Source of the DNA: Nitrospirota bacterium
Lineage (GTDB): Bacteria; Nitrospirota; Nitrospiria; Nitrospirales; UBA8639
Direction of reading: 5' to 3'
Length of the DNA stretch: 35,308 nucleotides
Assembly: GCA_029864405.1 (NCBI GenBank)
Contig: JAOTTP010000028.1
Span: forward strand, 1 to 35,308
Part shown: positions 1-7,475 of the stretch, in pieces
Layout of the letters: each line of letters opens with the position of its first letter
Position numbering within the stretch: position 1 is the stretch's first letter
Program-made: the position numbers and the translations under genes
The notes under the pieces: model-generated
Seen by the model: only the letters and a program-made list of their open reading frames with translations
The model's database searches: none
Told to the model about the DNA's origin: nothing

Positions 1-52
1 GTAGACAGCACCTCGGGTCCGCTTGAGACTCATACATCGAAGAATACCAAAT

Positions 53-721
53 TCAGCCCGCTCCGCGGGCTTGCTCCTTTCCTCCCCCCAGCAAGCTGGG
101 GGGTATCCAGGAGCAGTATTTTATGAATGCGTAATCAATGTGGTATGGTTTCTCAGGTTTTCTATACATATAGAATGTTGGCTGTTTCTCTTTGCCTTGT
201 TCTTCTCCAGTTTGAGCGTGGTAAAGACTGACTATTCCCAAATCTTCCAATTCTCTTACTACATCTGAATGGTTCCACCAGCGATCCCATGCATCCCAGC
301 ATGAGTTGCTGTTAAAGTCTCCAATTATGACAGTATCTTGATTTGAAAAATGGCTTTTATTTTGCTGGAGGTACTTCCACATTTGACCAATGTACTTAAA
401 GGTCGGCGAATTAGCCTCTCTTGTCCATACGGCTAAAAGGAAAAAACTGTTATTGACTAAACAAGGCAAAAAAGACTCAAGTCGCCCAGAATCTAACGTC
501 ATCAGTTCTAAGTAGACATCTTGCTTGGCAAATATTCCTATCCCCCTGCTCTTATTGTTTCCTATCCATAAATAGTTCTTGCACCAATCCTTGTATTTTT
601 GAACGGGCGTTTGCTTTGGATCTTCGCATTCTTGAATGACACATATGTCAGCCTCTAATGTTGAAAGCAGTTGAAACTTTTTTCTCAGTGCGCCATTACA
701 GTTCCAGCTGACTATTTTCAT
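53..721 (-). CDS. Endonuclease/exonuclease/phosphatase family protein, C-terminally altered
   Basis: A 222-residue protein of the EEP fold (exonuclease III / DNase I-like metal-dependent phosphodiesterases). Visible motifs are the N-terminal SWNCNG with the metal-site Asn near residue 7, the catalytic Glu in IQECED (about residue 31), GDFN at 134-137 and HIDY at 194-197. The family normally ends 30-50 residues after HIDY with an Ser-Asp-His motif carrying the catalytic His. Here that part is missing, and the last 20 residues are encoded by a palindromic repeat at 56-115. The enzyme is therefore probably truncated and inactive or impaired. The start is the ATG at 719-721 with a weak AGGG upstream. 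The gene is clearly more AT-rich than the DNA to its right, which suggests acquisition by transfer. The substrate cannot be told. Fold assignment is confident; activity is doubtful. Confidence 0.75.
   Translation of the reverse strand: MKIVSWNCNGALRKKFQLLSTLEADICVIQECEDPKQTPVQKYKDWCKNYLWIGNNKSRGIGIFAKQDVYLELMTLDSGRLESFLPCLVNNSFFLLAVWTREANSPTFKYIGQMWKYLQQNKSHFSNQDTVIIGDFNSNSCWDAWDRWWNHSDVVRELEDLGIVSLYHAQTGEEQGKEKQPTFYMYRKPEKPYHIDYAFIKYCSWIPPSLLGGGKEQARGAG
56..115. repeat. Palindromic REP-like element, two hairpins
   Basis: Two adjacent inverted repeats. The first is GCCCGC/GCGGGC (56-61 with 65-70, 3-nt loop). The second is CCCCCCAGC/GCTGGGGGG (84-92 with 95-103, 2-nt loop), flanked by a further pairing TGCTCC/GGAGCA (72-77 with 110-115). 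The composition is very GC-rich compared with the surrounding AT-rich gene. The element forms the 3' end of the EEP reading frame, whose stop codon lies just outside it. Either it is a mobile REP-type palindrome that inserted into the gene, or a terminator-like structure that became coding. Confidence 0.7.
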
Positions 722-1356
722 AACAACTAACCCTAATCAGATTGATTCGTCTAGAATGCGGATTATTGTTTCCCTGGGGACTTATTAGGTCTTTCGAATA
801 CTAATCCAATGCTAGCGAATTCTTTTTTCTTCAATTGTTTGCATTCCATTCAGCGGATCCACTAAGGCCCTTCACCTGATTCTATTGGTTTTCCAAATAA
901 TATTCCAAGCAGTCATGCCCCTACGGAAAGCCATAATCTCTGCCTATACCCTGAACATCCACGATAACACCAACACAAATTCTAAGGTAACAGAAGGAAT
1001 TACTCAAAGCCCTCATGTCTCTCTCCCTTTCAATTTTCCGACGCCTGCCGCCCGGCTCCAGGGGCGGACGCCCTAATCATTGGGCGGGCCTTGTTTGAGC
1101 CCTTCGACAAAACTCAGGACAGGCTCCGCGAGTTGGTCCGCCCTTCCGTATCCTGCGTCCGTCCCATCCAATGAAGCCGGACGGGGCGTCAATGGTTTTG
1201 GGTCCTTTTGCCGAAACAAAAGGATCGCCCCCCAAGGGGAACACAGGGGACCATGGATAAATTGAAATCACTATGACCCAATTAAATGCGAAACTAATTC
1301 AAATTCACAGGTTGGCAATTCTTCGGCAATCGCCAAAATATGTCAAGGCGATTCTA
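722..1356. other. 635-bp region without a credible gene; holds a dispersed repeat
   Basis: No reading frame here shows a recognisable protein or a good ribosome binding site. The left half (722-1030) is AT-rich and featureless apart from whatever drives the EEP gene. The right half holds the repeat listed at 1035-1260. From 1261 to 1356 the DNA is again non-coding and includes a short TTGGC/GCCAA pairing (about 1312-1336) that could be a weak end structure for the gene at 1357. Confidence 0.6.
1035..1260. repeat. Composite dispersed intergenic repeat
   Basis: GC-rich block of imperfect inverted repeats. A GAGCC/GGCTC pair brackets a GAGCCCTTCGACAAAACTC-type unit at 1097-1126. A second unit has arms GGTCCTTTTG (1201-1210) and CAAAAGGATC (1217-1226). 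GGCGGAC (1063-1069) also pairs with GTCCGCC (1136-1142). Translated on the minus strand it gives a KGPKTIDAPSG-like peptide; from memory, such peptides recur as false ORFs in repeat-bearing genomes. I therefore read it as a non-coding repeat family, not a gene. Confidence 0.6.
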
Positions 1357-3096
1357 TTACATCAAGGGTTCGCTGGTGAGGAGAGAAAAGCCACCGTGGT
1401 CCAGGACGACTGTCCAATCGGACATGGACTCGGGTAGTTGTCCGCGAAGCGGGGTTTGAATGATGGCCATTTTGCGGCCGGGAGCGGAAAGATGTTGAGG
1501 GAGATCTTCGTCATTCAGGTCGAGAAAATAGACTTTGCGTTTGGCATAAAAACTGAGGGATGGGCGTTTCCTGCCAATTTGAATCAATCGGTCATCTTGG
1601 CCTAAGTTATAGCCGGCGATGACAGCTAATTCCTGCGGGGGTCCAATGAAATACTGTTGGTAAATAGATAGTCCTCCTCGCGCGACCAATACCGTAAAGA
1701 TCAGCATCATGCCGCCTCCCACCCATAAGGCCAGATGGCGCTTGGTATCAGATCGCATGCACTGACGCATGAGCATGGTACCCACCACGATGACGAGGCC
1801 TACGAGCGACGGGAGCCAGGCCAGGTCCACGTGGACAGCGGCCGGGAATTCTTTGGCAATTTGCTTCATGAACAACTGAAAGACCGCCGGCAAAAACATC
1901 ATCGCGATGCCCAATAGGTATCCCACCCCGATGAGTATTCGGGTAGAAGCGGTTAATCCAACAGGGAAATCTTCTTTCAAAAATCGCTGCCACCAGACGG
2001 CAACCAGGACCGCTGCTGCCGGAAATGCCGGATAGATGTAATGCGGCAGACGCGTGGCCGAGAAGGTAAAGAACAATAGCAATCCCACCACCCAGAAGCT
2101 CAGGAAACACTCCAGATGTTGTTCCTGTGACGCAAGGCCTTGTCCCTGCCAGTAGGCTTTCGAACGTTTTAACGCGTGATACAACACGGAAGGGAGACAG
2201 GCACTCCATGGGAAAAATCCCACCAATACCACCGGAATATAAAAAAAGAGCGTCCCCCCATGACCTTCCATAGGATTCATGAAACGGCCGGTGGTATTCG
2301 CTTGTGCCGCGGCCCAATAGGCGTCTCCATGAATGTGAAACATCATCAAATACCAGGGAGCGGCCACCACCGTGACCAAGAGCATTCCAACAAGCGGGAA
2401 CCCCCGTTGCCAGAATGTTCCCCATTGCCGTGTGAGAGTGAGATACGGGATCACGCCCACCAGCGGAATGATGATACCCACTGGTCCCTTGACCAACATG
2501 CCGAATCCCATGGCCAGATAAAAGACGGCGAAGAGCCATCGCTTGGCCTGCTCATGATGCAACGCATGCCAAAAGCTATAGCCCGCCAGGGTGGTGAACA
2601 CGACCAACTCCGGATCGGTCAGCACCATCCGATTGATGCCCAAAAACTCCAGGTTCAGCAGCAACATGAACGAAGCCCAGATAGCCACCGTGGGGCCAGC
2701 CCACCTTCGAACGAACAGATATTGGAGCAACAGCAGGCAGAGACCGGACAAAGCCGAAGGCAGCCGCGCGGCAAATTCATTGATGCCAAACACGGTATAT
2801 GCCCCGCTGATGAGCCAATACACAAAGGCCGGTTTGGCATAACGAGGTTCATAGTTAAGGGTGGGGGAAATCCAATCGCCGGTTTCGAGCATTTCCCTGG
2901 CCGCTTCCGCATTGCTGCCCTCATCCCGATCCGTTAACCCGAGTGCGCCGAGATCCGGACCAAATAGCCATCCGCCGTCCACTCCCAGCAGCCAGGCGGC
3001 CAAGAGCAGCACACACACCACATGGAAAAGAGGAGAGTGCGTAATCGAAGATCGAGGAGAGGACGGAGAGAGGACTGGAGTGAGAGGGCTAGCCAC
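1357..3096 (-). CDS. GT39/ArnT-like polyprenyl-phosphate-sugar glycosyltransferase
   Basis: A 579-residue integral membrane protein of the PMT_2/ArnT type (GT39/GT83 family). These enzymes move a sugar from a polyprenyl-phosphate carrier onto an acceptor on the outer face of the inner membrane, for example lipid A or another glycan. The DRDEGSNAEAAREM stretch after the first hydrophobic segment carries the acidic pair expected in the first periplasmic loop. It is followed by the typical YAKPAFVYWL and AARLPSAL motifs and about a dozen hydrophobic segments. The start is GTG at 3094-3096, overlapping the upstream gene by 8 bases. The first 20 residues are a Ser/Pro/Thr-rich tail that may not be native. 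Third gene of the operon after GT2 and LAB_N, so the donor is probably the polyprenyl-phosphate sugar made by the GT2. The acceptor is unknown. Confidence 0.85.
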   Translation of the reverse strand: MASPLTPVLSPSSPRSSITHSPLFHVVCVLLLAAWLLGVDGGWLFGPDLGALGLTDRDEGSNAEAAREMLETGDWISPTLNYEPRYAKPAFVYWLISGAYTVFGINEFAARLPSALSGLCLLLLQYLFVRRWAGPTVAIWASFMLLLNLEFLGINRMVLTDPELVVFTTLAGYSFWHALHHEQAKRWLFAVFYLAMGFGMLVKGPVGIIIPLVGVIPYLTLTRQWGTFWQRGFPLVGMLLVTVVAAPWYLMMFHIHGDAYWAAAQANTTGRFMNPMEGHGGTLFFYIPVVLVGFFPWSACLPSVLYHALKRSKAYWQGQGLASQEQHLECFLSFWVVGLLLFFTFSATRLPHYIYPAFPAAAVLVAVWWQRFLKEDFPVGLTASTRILIGVGYLLGIAMMFLPAVFQLFMKQIAKEFPAAVHVDLAWLPSLVGLVIVVGTMLMRQCMRSDTKRHLALWVGGGMMLIFTVLVARGGLSIYQQYFIGPPQELAVIAGYNLGQDDRLIQIGRKRPSLSFYAKRKVYFLDLNDEDLPQHLSAPGRKMAIIQTPLRGQLPESMSDWTVVLDHGGFSLLTSEPLM

Positions 3097-3403
3097 TCAC
3101 GACTCGCTTATTGGCCTGATGCAGCAGCATGATATTGCGGATATACACCACGGTCCCGACGCTTTGGCCGGCCATGAATACCAGGTCGGCTATATGAATG
3201 GCATAGGCTAGCACAATCACACTGCCAACCAGGCTCATGTACCAGAACGACACGGGAATTTGGCTTTCCGCATTGCGTTCCGACACCAACCATTGCACCA
3301 GCCACCGTGAGAAAAAAATGCCTTGCCCCAGAAAACCAAATCCTATCCAGAGGAGTTCCTCAAACGACATAGCAAGGAGTACCTGTTTGAACGATTCGAA
3401 CAT
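3089..3403 (-). CDS. Stand-alone LAB_N (lipid A biosynthesis N-terminal domain) membrane protein
   Basis: About 104 residues with three hydrophobic segments. It carries the signature of the LAB_N domain (first found fused to some LpxB proteins): SRWLVQW, then IPVSFW, then a VFMAGQ...VYIRN ending. Stand-alone copies have no proven reaction. They commonly sit between a GT2 and an ArnT-like gene, as here, so a role in membrane-bound sugar-lipid synthesis or flipping is a reasonable inference. The ATG at 3401-3403 is chosen; a TTG two codons earlier (3409) is also possible. Neither has a good ribosome binding site. A GGGGCT/AGCCCC hairpin (3415-3428) lies directly upstream. The 3' end overlaps the GT39 gene. 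Confidence 0.8.
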   Translation of the reverse strand: MFESFKQVLLAMSFEELLWIGFGFLGQGIFFSRWLVQWLVSERNAESQIPVSFWYMSLVGSVIVLAYAIHIADLVFMAGQSVGTVVYIRNIMLLHQANKRVVSG

Positions 3404-3414
3404 ATTCAATAAGA

Positions 3415-3428
3415 GGGGCTAAAGCCCC
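3415..3428 (-). other. Small hairpin between GT2 and LAB_N genes
   Basis: A perfect 6-bp stem GGGGCT/AGCCCC with a 2-nt loop lies in the 109-bp gap between the GT2 stop and the LAB_N start, about a dozen bases before the start codon. There is no T-run, so it is not a clear terminator. It may be an RNA stability or processing element that sets the ratio of the two proteins. Confidence 0.4.
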
Positions 3429-3518
3429 ATAAGAGTTCCATCTACTTAGAACCCCACTGGTGCGTTGAAGGTTTGTCGTGCATGAATGGGTTCCAGCAAG
3501 ATGGGCACCACAAGGATC

Positions 3519-4280
3519 CTACGGCTCGGATTTTTCGGGTGGGTGGATGCCTTTCACGGTGTAGTTCAAACAGCGTTTCTGCATCCACCTGACTGCGAAG
3601 AGATCATACAGACCGGCAAAAAGCCTGTTGCCAATGCCGTATTTTGATGTCCCATGGGCTCTCGGAAAATGCTGGACGGGGACTTCGGTCACCGTAAACC
3701 CATACATTTTCGCCAGCGCCGGGAAAAACCGGTGCATGTTTTTAAATGGAGGAAGACGTTTGACCACGGCCTGCTTGAAGACCTTCATGGAACAGCCGGT
3801 ATCCGAAATGCCGTCATGCACGGCCCAATTGCGAACCTGATTGGCAATTCTTGACGACCATCGACGGACCAGATTGTCATGCCTGGCTTGTCGTCGCCCA
3901 CACACTAAATCATAGCGTTCTACGAATGGGAGAAGTTTGGCGAAATCATTCGGGTCATACTGCAGATCACCGTCCATCGTCGCAACAAGCTCTCCCCTGG
4001 CATGCCGAAAGCCCGCATCGAATGCCGCCGTTTGCCCATGGTTCCGGTCTAAATGAATCACCCGTATGGCAGAAGACTGAACGGCTAACTGATCCAGCAA
4101 GGGGCCACTCCCGTCAGAACTCCCATCATCCACAAACACGAGTTCAAACGCAGCGGATCCACTTTCAGGCCTGGACTCAAAAAACTTGAGCAATTGGCTC
4201 GCTAATAGCGGGAGGTTCTCCCGCTCATCTTTAATGGGAATGACAACGGAAATCCAATGGGGCGGCGGGTGGAGGCTCAT
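3519..4280 (-). CDS. GT2 family polyprenyl-phosphate glycosyltransferase (DPM1/ArnC-like)
   Basis: A 253-residue GT-A fold transferase. It has the N-terminal VVIPIKDERENL, the nucleotide-binding FVDDGSSDGS and the metal-binding MDGDLQYDP, followed by a TGCSMKVF stretch typical of dolichyl- or undecaprenyl-phosphate sugar synthases. It should transfer a sugar from a nucleotide donor to polyprenyl phosphate at the cytoplasmic face. Unlike ArnC or GtrB it has no C-terminal transmembrane pair, so it may rely on the neighbouring LAB_N protein or on amphipathic contacts for membrane association. The start is the ATG at 4278-4280 with no clear Shine-Dalgarno. First gene of the GT2-LAB_N-GT39 operon, with a good promoter 75-105 bp upstream. 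Sugar identity cannot be told from sequence. Confidence 0.88.
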   Translation of the reverse strand: MSLHPPPHWISVVIPIKDERENLPLLASQLLKFFESRPESGSAAFELVFVDDGSSDGSGPLLDQLAVQSSAIRVIHLDRNHGQTAAFDAGFRHARGELVATMDGDLQYDPNDFAKLLPFVERYDLVCGRRQARHDNLVRRWSSRIANQVRNWAVHDGISDTGCSMKVFKQAVVKRLPPFKNMHRFFPALAKMYGFTVTEVPVQHFPRAHGTSKYGIGNRLFAGLYDLFAVRWMQKRCLNYTVKGIHPPEKSEP

Positions 4281-4354
4281 GGATCGCGAAAACTATGCTA
4301 CAAGTTTCAACATTATGATGGGACACACGCTGCGGACTCTCCAACCCAGGGAAC

Positions 4355-4384
4355 ATTTTACTGAATATCTAAAAAATCGGTCAA
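4355..4384 (-). promoter_or_regulatory. Sigma70-type promoter for the GT2-LAB_N-GT39 operon
   Basis: On the minus strand TTGACC (4379-4384) and TAAAAT (4355-4360) are separated by 18 bp. This puts the transcription start near 4348 and a leader of about 70 nt before the GT2 start codon. Based on motif match only. Confidence 0.55.
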
Positions 4385-4464
4385 ACATCCCTTCATCACG
4401 AGCCGCTCTCCTCGACCTTCTGTGATCTCCTTGCTGCGCGCTCCAGTCATATCGTCACGGAAAG

Positions 4465-4493
4465 TTGACCACGGGAACAGCCGGTTGTAAGGT
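4465..4493 (+). promoter_or_regulatory. Sigma70-type promoter for the small protein gene at 4521
   Basis: TTGACC (4465-4470) and TAAGGT (4488-4493) with a 17-bp spacer lie just upstream of the strong ribosome binding site of the 4521 gene, predicting a start near 4500. It is divergent from the GT2 promoter on the other strand, with about 80 bp between the two -35 boxes. Confidence 0.55.
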
Positions 4494-4520
4494 GGGGGAC
4501 ATTATCAAGGAGGCACATTC

Positions 4521-4775
4521 ATGCAAGAAGACATTTTGCAAGCGTATCTGGAAATAGAGCAAGCCATGCAGCGCTATTCCCTGTTATTACAGGAGCACGT
4601 GAGCCATCTCCAAACACAAACGGACGAGGAATCCAAAAACCGATTCCATAGAATGAAGGCTGGCTCAAAGGCCATGAGAGACAGCAGTCAGATTTATCTC
4701 TCTTATGCGAAATATGTGGCGTATGGGATGCCCGAGGGTGAGGAGCTGGCTGAAGAAGAGGACTTACAAGCCTAG
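4521..4775 (+). CDS. Small acidic helical protein of unknown function
   Basis: An 84-residue soluble protein that I do not recognise. It is predicted to be almost entirely helical, with heptad-like spacing in the first half (EIEQAMQRYSLLLQEHVSHL), and ends in a very acidic tail (EGEELAEEEDLQA). There is no signal peptide, membrane segment or cysteine pair. It is a genuine gene: AAGGAGG lies at a good distance from the ATG, and a well-formed promoter lies just upstream. It stands alone between the divergent glycosylation operon and the convergent tRNA-Pro. A small coiled-coil partner or adaptor protein is possible, but no function can be assigned. Confidence 0.75.
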   Translation: MQEDILQAYLEIEQAMQRYSLLLQEHVSHLQTQTDEESKNRFHRMKAGSKAMRDSSQIYLSYAKYVAYGMPEGEELAEEEDLQA

Positions 4776-4857
4776 CGAGCCTTCGTACTGCCCAACATCA
4801 GCTCCCTTCTGAAGATACAGAGGAGGCGAATTGACCCGCCTTGCCGGCAGAAAAGAA

Positions 4858-4934
<77 letters not shown>

Positions 4935-4984
4935 ACATTGTTCTGACCAGTTGTATTCCCATCAAATCGTCATTGGCCGAATAC

Positions 4985-5335
4985 CTAGACCGTTGCTCGA
5001 CCCAAGATCTTCAGAATACCTTGCAGTTCCACCTTGGCTTTTTCCACACGGTCTTTGGGGACCTGAACGGCTTTTCCTTCTCGTTTTTTGCGATACCAAT
5101 ACCGCTTCAGACCCGCAATCGTATACCCTTCATCATAGAGCATCCGTTTTATTTCAAAGACGGTTTCAATGTCGCCTTTCGAATAGACCCGATGTTTGCC
5201 CTGACTTTTCTTCGGTTTGAGAAAAATGAATTCTGACTCCCAAAACCGTAGGACATACGCCGGAAGATTCGTCAAATCGGCGACTTCCCCTATTTTATAA
5301 AAGTCCTTCTCCTCGTGTTTGAGTCCAACCCCCAT
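4985..5335 (-). CDS. MerR-family transcriptional regulator
   Basis: About 116 residues. An N-terminal winged helix-turn-helix of the MerR type is visible in [21 protein letters not shown], followed by [19 protein letters not shown] and [11 protein letters not shown], and a short helical C-terminus. There is no ligand-binding domain and no cysteine set for metals or redox, so the effector, if any, is unknown. The ATG at 5333-5335 is preferred because GGTGA lies 8 bases upstream; a GTG at 5347 would add four residues. It sits directly downstream of ihfA, with 67 bp between them, and upstream of tRNA-Pro. The same neighbours are seen in many Proteobacteria, where this MerR protein is also uncharacterised. 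Probably co-transcribed with ihfA. Confidence 0.85.
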   Translation of the reverse strand: MGVGLKHEEKDFYKIGEVADLTNLPAYVLRFWESEFIFLKPKKSQGKHRVYSKGDIETVFEIKRMLYDEGYTIAGLKRYWYRKKREGKAVQVPKDRVEKAKVELQGILKILGRATV

Positions 5336-5402
5336 AGCTGCAATCACCCCACGGTGTGTCTAGCAAGAGAATGAACGAGACCGATAGCGGAATTCTTTCC
5401 CG

Positions 5403-5678
5403 TCAAGAATTAACATATTTCTTAAAGAGTTGGCTTGGTCGGAAGGTGACCACTCGTCTGGGCGTAATGGCAATTTCTTCTCCCGTTCTCGGATTCCTGC
5501 CTTTGCGCTCTCCCTTGTTCCGGACAACAAAGTTCCCAAACCCGGCAATTTTGACGACTTCCCCCCGTTGAAGCATGGACTTGATCAAATCCAACACGTG
5601 CTCCACCATTTCCATTGAGTCGGTCTTTTGGATCGCTGCCGTCTCTGTAATGATTTCGGCAATGTCAGCCTTCCGCAT
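5403..5678 (-). CDS. ihfA: Integration host factor alpha-type subunit (HU/IHF family)
   Basis: A 91-residue DNA-bending protein. It has the N-terminal helical MRKADIAEIITE region, the conserved KIAGFGNFVVR strand, and the DNA-intercalating arm GRNPRTGEEIAITPRRVVTF. The arm sequence and the ihfA-merR-tRNA-Pro context favour the IHF alpha label over HU, although in this phylum the protein may act as a homodimer. The start ATG at 5676-5678 has AAGGGGG upstream. In Proteobacteria this gene follows pheT; here it follows the amino-acid operon end by 124 bp and has its own promoter. Confidence 0.9.
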   Translation of the reverse strand: MRKADIAEIITETAAIQKTDSMEMVEHVLDLIKSMLQRGEVVKIAGFGNFVVRNKGERKGRNPRTGEEIAITPRRVVTFRPSQLFKKYVNS

Positions 5679-5749
5679 AAATCAGAACCCCCTTACCAGT
5701 GGTTTCGAACACCGTTATTACGGATTGTGAGTTCACGCCTCTGACCCTT

Positions 5750-5790
5750 GTTGCTGGCAGCAACGTAACGGGCAACGCAGATGATGTCAA
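5750..5790 (-). promoter_or_regulatory. Promoter with overlapping dyad for ihfA-merR
   Basis: On the minus strand TTGACA (5785-5790) and TACGTT (5762-5767) with a 17-bp spacer form a near-consensus promoter, start near 5755. A GTTGCT/AGCAAC inverted repeat with a 3-nt centre (5750-5764) overlaps the -10 box and the start site, as an operator would. Autoregulation by IHF or MerR is possible but not shown. Confidence 0.55.
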
Positions 5791-5802
5791 GAACAGACCT
5801 CT

Positions 5803-7452
5803 TCAGTTGATTCCCCTTTGTGGGCCTGTGATCGGAGAGGCCGCCATCACCCCTGCGGCTTTCTCCTTCATGAGCTTATATTCAATACTGTCGGCCAGGG
5901 CCTGCCAACTGGCTTCAATGATGTTTTCCGATACCCCCACCGTTCCCCATTTCTCTTTGTGATCACCGGACTCGATCAGGACTCGCACGCGAGAACCGGT
6001 TCCATGTCGCCCGGTCAACACACGGACCTTATAGTCCAGAAGCTTCATTTCCTGTAACTGTGGATAAAAATGTTCCAACGCTTTGCGAAGGGCATGATCG
6101 AGAGCATTCACCGGCCCATCACCGACCGCCGCGGTATGTTCAACGACTTCCCCGACTTTGACCATAATCGTGGCCTCGGAAATAGGGTCCTCATTGGTTT
6201 TCCGTTTCTCAACAATGATGCGGCACCCCAGGAGTTCAAACGATGGCGTATACGTCCCCATCGCCTTCCGCACTAACAATTCAAAGGACCCTTCCGCTCC
6301 CTCAAATTGGTAGCCTTCATATTCCAAGGTTTTGAGGGAATCCAGTAATTCGAGCACCTTGGGATTATCCTGAGGAAGATCCAGTCCGAAGGTTTCCATC
6401 TTTCCAAACACGGCACTTCGGCCACTGCTGTCGGAAATCAACACACGGCGATGGTTGCCGACGACATCAGGATTCACATGTTCATAGGTGAGCGGGTTTT
6501 TTTGCACCGCATGAATATGCACCCCCCCTTTATGAGCAAACGCGGTATCGCCCACATAGGGCTGCCGTTTATTGGGAGTCAAATTTGCCATCTCGGCCAC
6601 AAAATGAGAAATGGTGCGGAGGTGTGCTAATCGTCCATCTCCCAGGGCTGTTCGCCCCATTTTCAATTCTAAATTGGCCATGATGGAACACAGGTTGGCA
6701 TTCCCACACCGTTCGCCAATGCCATTAATCGTTCCCTGGACCTGGATCGCTCCGGCTTGCACGGCTATCAACGAATTGGCGACGCCCATCTCCGCGTCAT
6801 TATGCGCGTGAATGCCAAACGGGACAGAACAGTTCTGACGGGCCGCCGCAAAGATCTCACCAATATCCCAGGGCATGGTCCCGCCATTGGTATCGCACAA
6901 TACGATCCGCTCCGCCCCGGCTTCTGCCGCAGCCTGAATGGTTTTCATGGCGTAGTCGGGATTCATTTTATATCCGTCGAAAAAGTGTTCGGCATCGTAA
7001 AACACCTGCCGCCCCCTCGACCGGAGATACGCGATAGAATCGGCAATCAGCTCTAAATTGATGGCCAACGTCGTTTCCAACGCTTCCGTCACATGTAGGG
7101 TCCAACTTTTCCCAAAGATGGTGACAATTTCTGTTTCTGCGGATAAGAGCGCCTCCAACGTCGGATCGGCCATTGCCGTATTTTTGGCTTTTCGCGTCGA
7201 ACCAAACGCCACAATTTTGGCGTGCTGCAATGGAGTCGATTTCATGACTTGAAAGAACTCAATATCCTTCGGGTTGGCTCCCGGCCACCCTCCTTCAATG
7301 AAATGGACCCCCAGCTCATCTAATTTGAGGGCGATACGAACCTTATCCTCGACCGAGAAGCTGACATCTTCGGCCTGAGCCCCATCCCGGAGGGTTGTAT
7401 CGTAGATTTCAATGATCGGAAATTGAGAATTCATGTCACGCATAGGCATCAT
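5803..7452 (-). CDS. cimA: (R)-citramalate synthase
   Basis: A 549-residue member of the LeuA/HCS family. It condenses acetyl-CoA and pyruvate to citramalate, the first step of the threonine-independent route to 2-oxobutyrate and isoleucine. DTTLRDGAQ at 18-26 and the metal-binding HAHND at 215-219 are intact. The GGWPGANPKD stretch and YDAEHFFDGYK are typical of the long CimA subtype (TIGR00977 type) rather than LeuA. A C-terminal LeuA-type regulatory domain follows residue 400, so feedback control by isoleucine is likely. Last gene of the amino-acid operon, 23 bp after lysC. The ATG at 7452 is used; further ATGs follow at codons 2, 4 and 7. A homocitrate synthase is less likely, given the motifs and the neighbours. 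Confidence 0.9.
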   Translation of the reverse strand: MMPMRDMNSQFPIIEIYDTTLRDGAQAEDVSFSVEDKVRIALKLDELGVHFIEGGWPGANPKDIEFFQVMKSTPLQHAKIVAFGSTRKAKNTAMADPTLEALLSAETEIVTIFGKSWTLHVTEALETTLAINLELIADSIAYLRSRGRQVFYDAEHFFDGYKMNPDYAMKTIQAAAEAGAERIVLCDTNGGTMPWDIGEIFAAARQNCSVPFGIHAHNDAEMGVANSLIAVQAGAIQVQGTINGIGERCGNANLCSIMANLELKMGRTALGDGRLAHLRTISHFVAEMANLTPNKRQPYVGDTAFAHKGGVHIHAVQKNPLTYEHVNPDVVGNHRRVLISDSSGRSAVFGKMETFGLDLPQDNPKVLELLDSLKTLEYEGYQFEGAEGSFELLVRKAMGTYTPSFELLGCRIIVEKRKTNEDPISEATIMVKVGEVVEHTAAVGDGPVNALDHALRKALEHFYPQLQEMKLLDYKVRVLTGRHGTGSRVRVLIESGDHKEKWGTVGVSENIIEASWQALADSIEYKLMKEKAAGVMAASPITGPQRGIN

Positions 7453-7475
7453 CTATGTACACACACCTCACCACG

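Noticed and set aside
885-1076. 63-codon plus-strand frame in the gap left of the GT39 gene
   Set aside because: No ribosome binding site, no recognisable domain, and its end is made of the dispersed repeat.
1077-1271. 64-codon minus-strand frame giving a KGPKTIDAPSG-like peptide
   Set aside because: It lies wholly in repeat DNA; such peptides recur as false ORFs in repeat-bearing genomes.
1748-2539. Long 263-codon second frame inside the GT39 gene on the same strand
   Set aside because: Composition is that of a shifted reading of the membrane protein (Gly/Arg/His-rich, no domain), and the GT39 frame has clear motifs.
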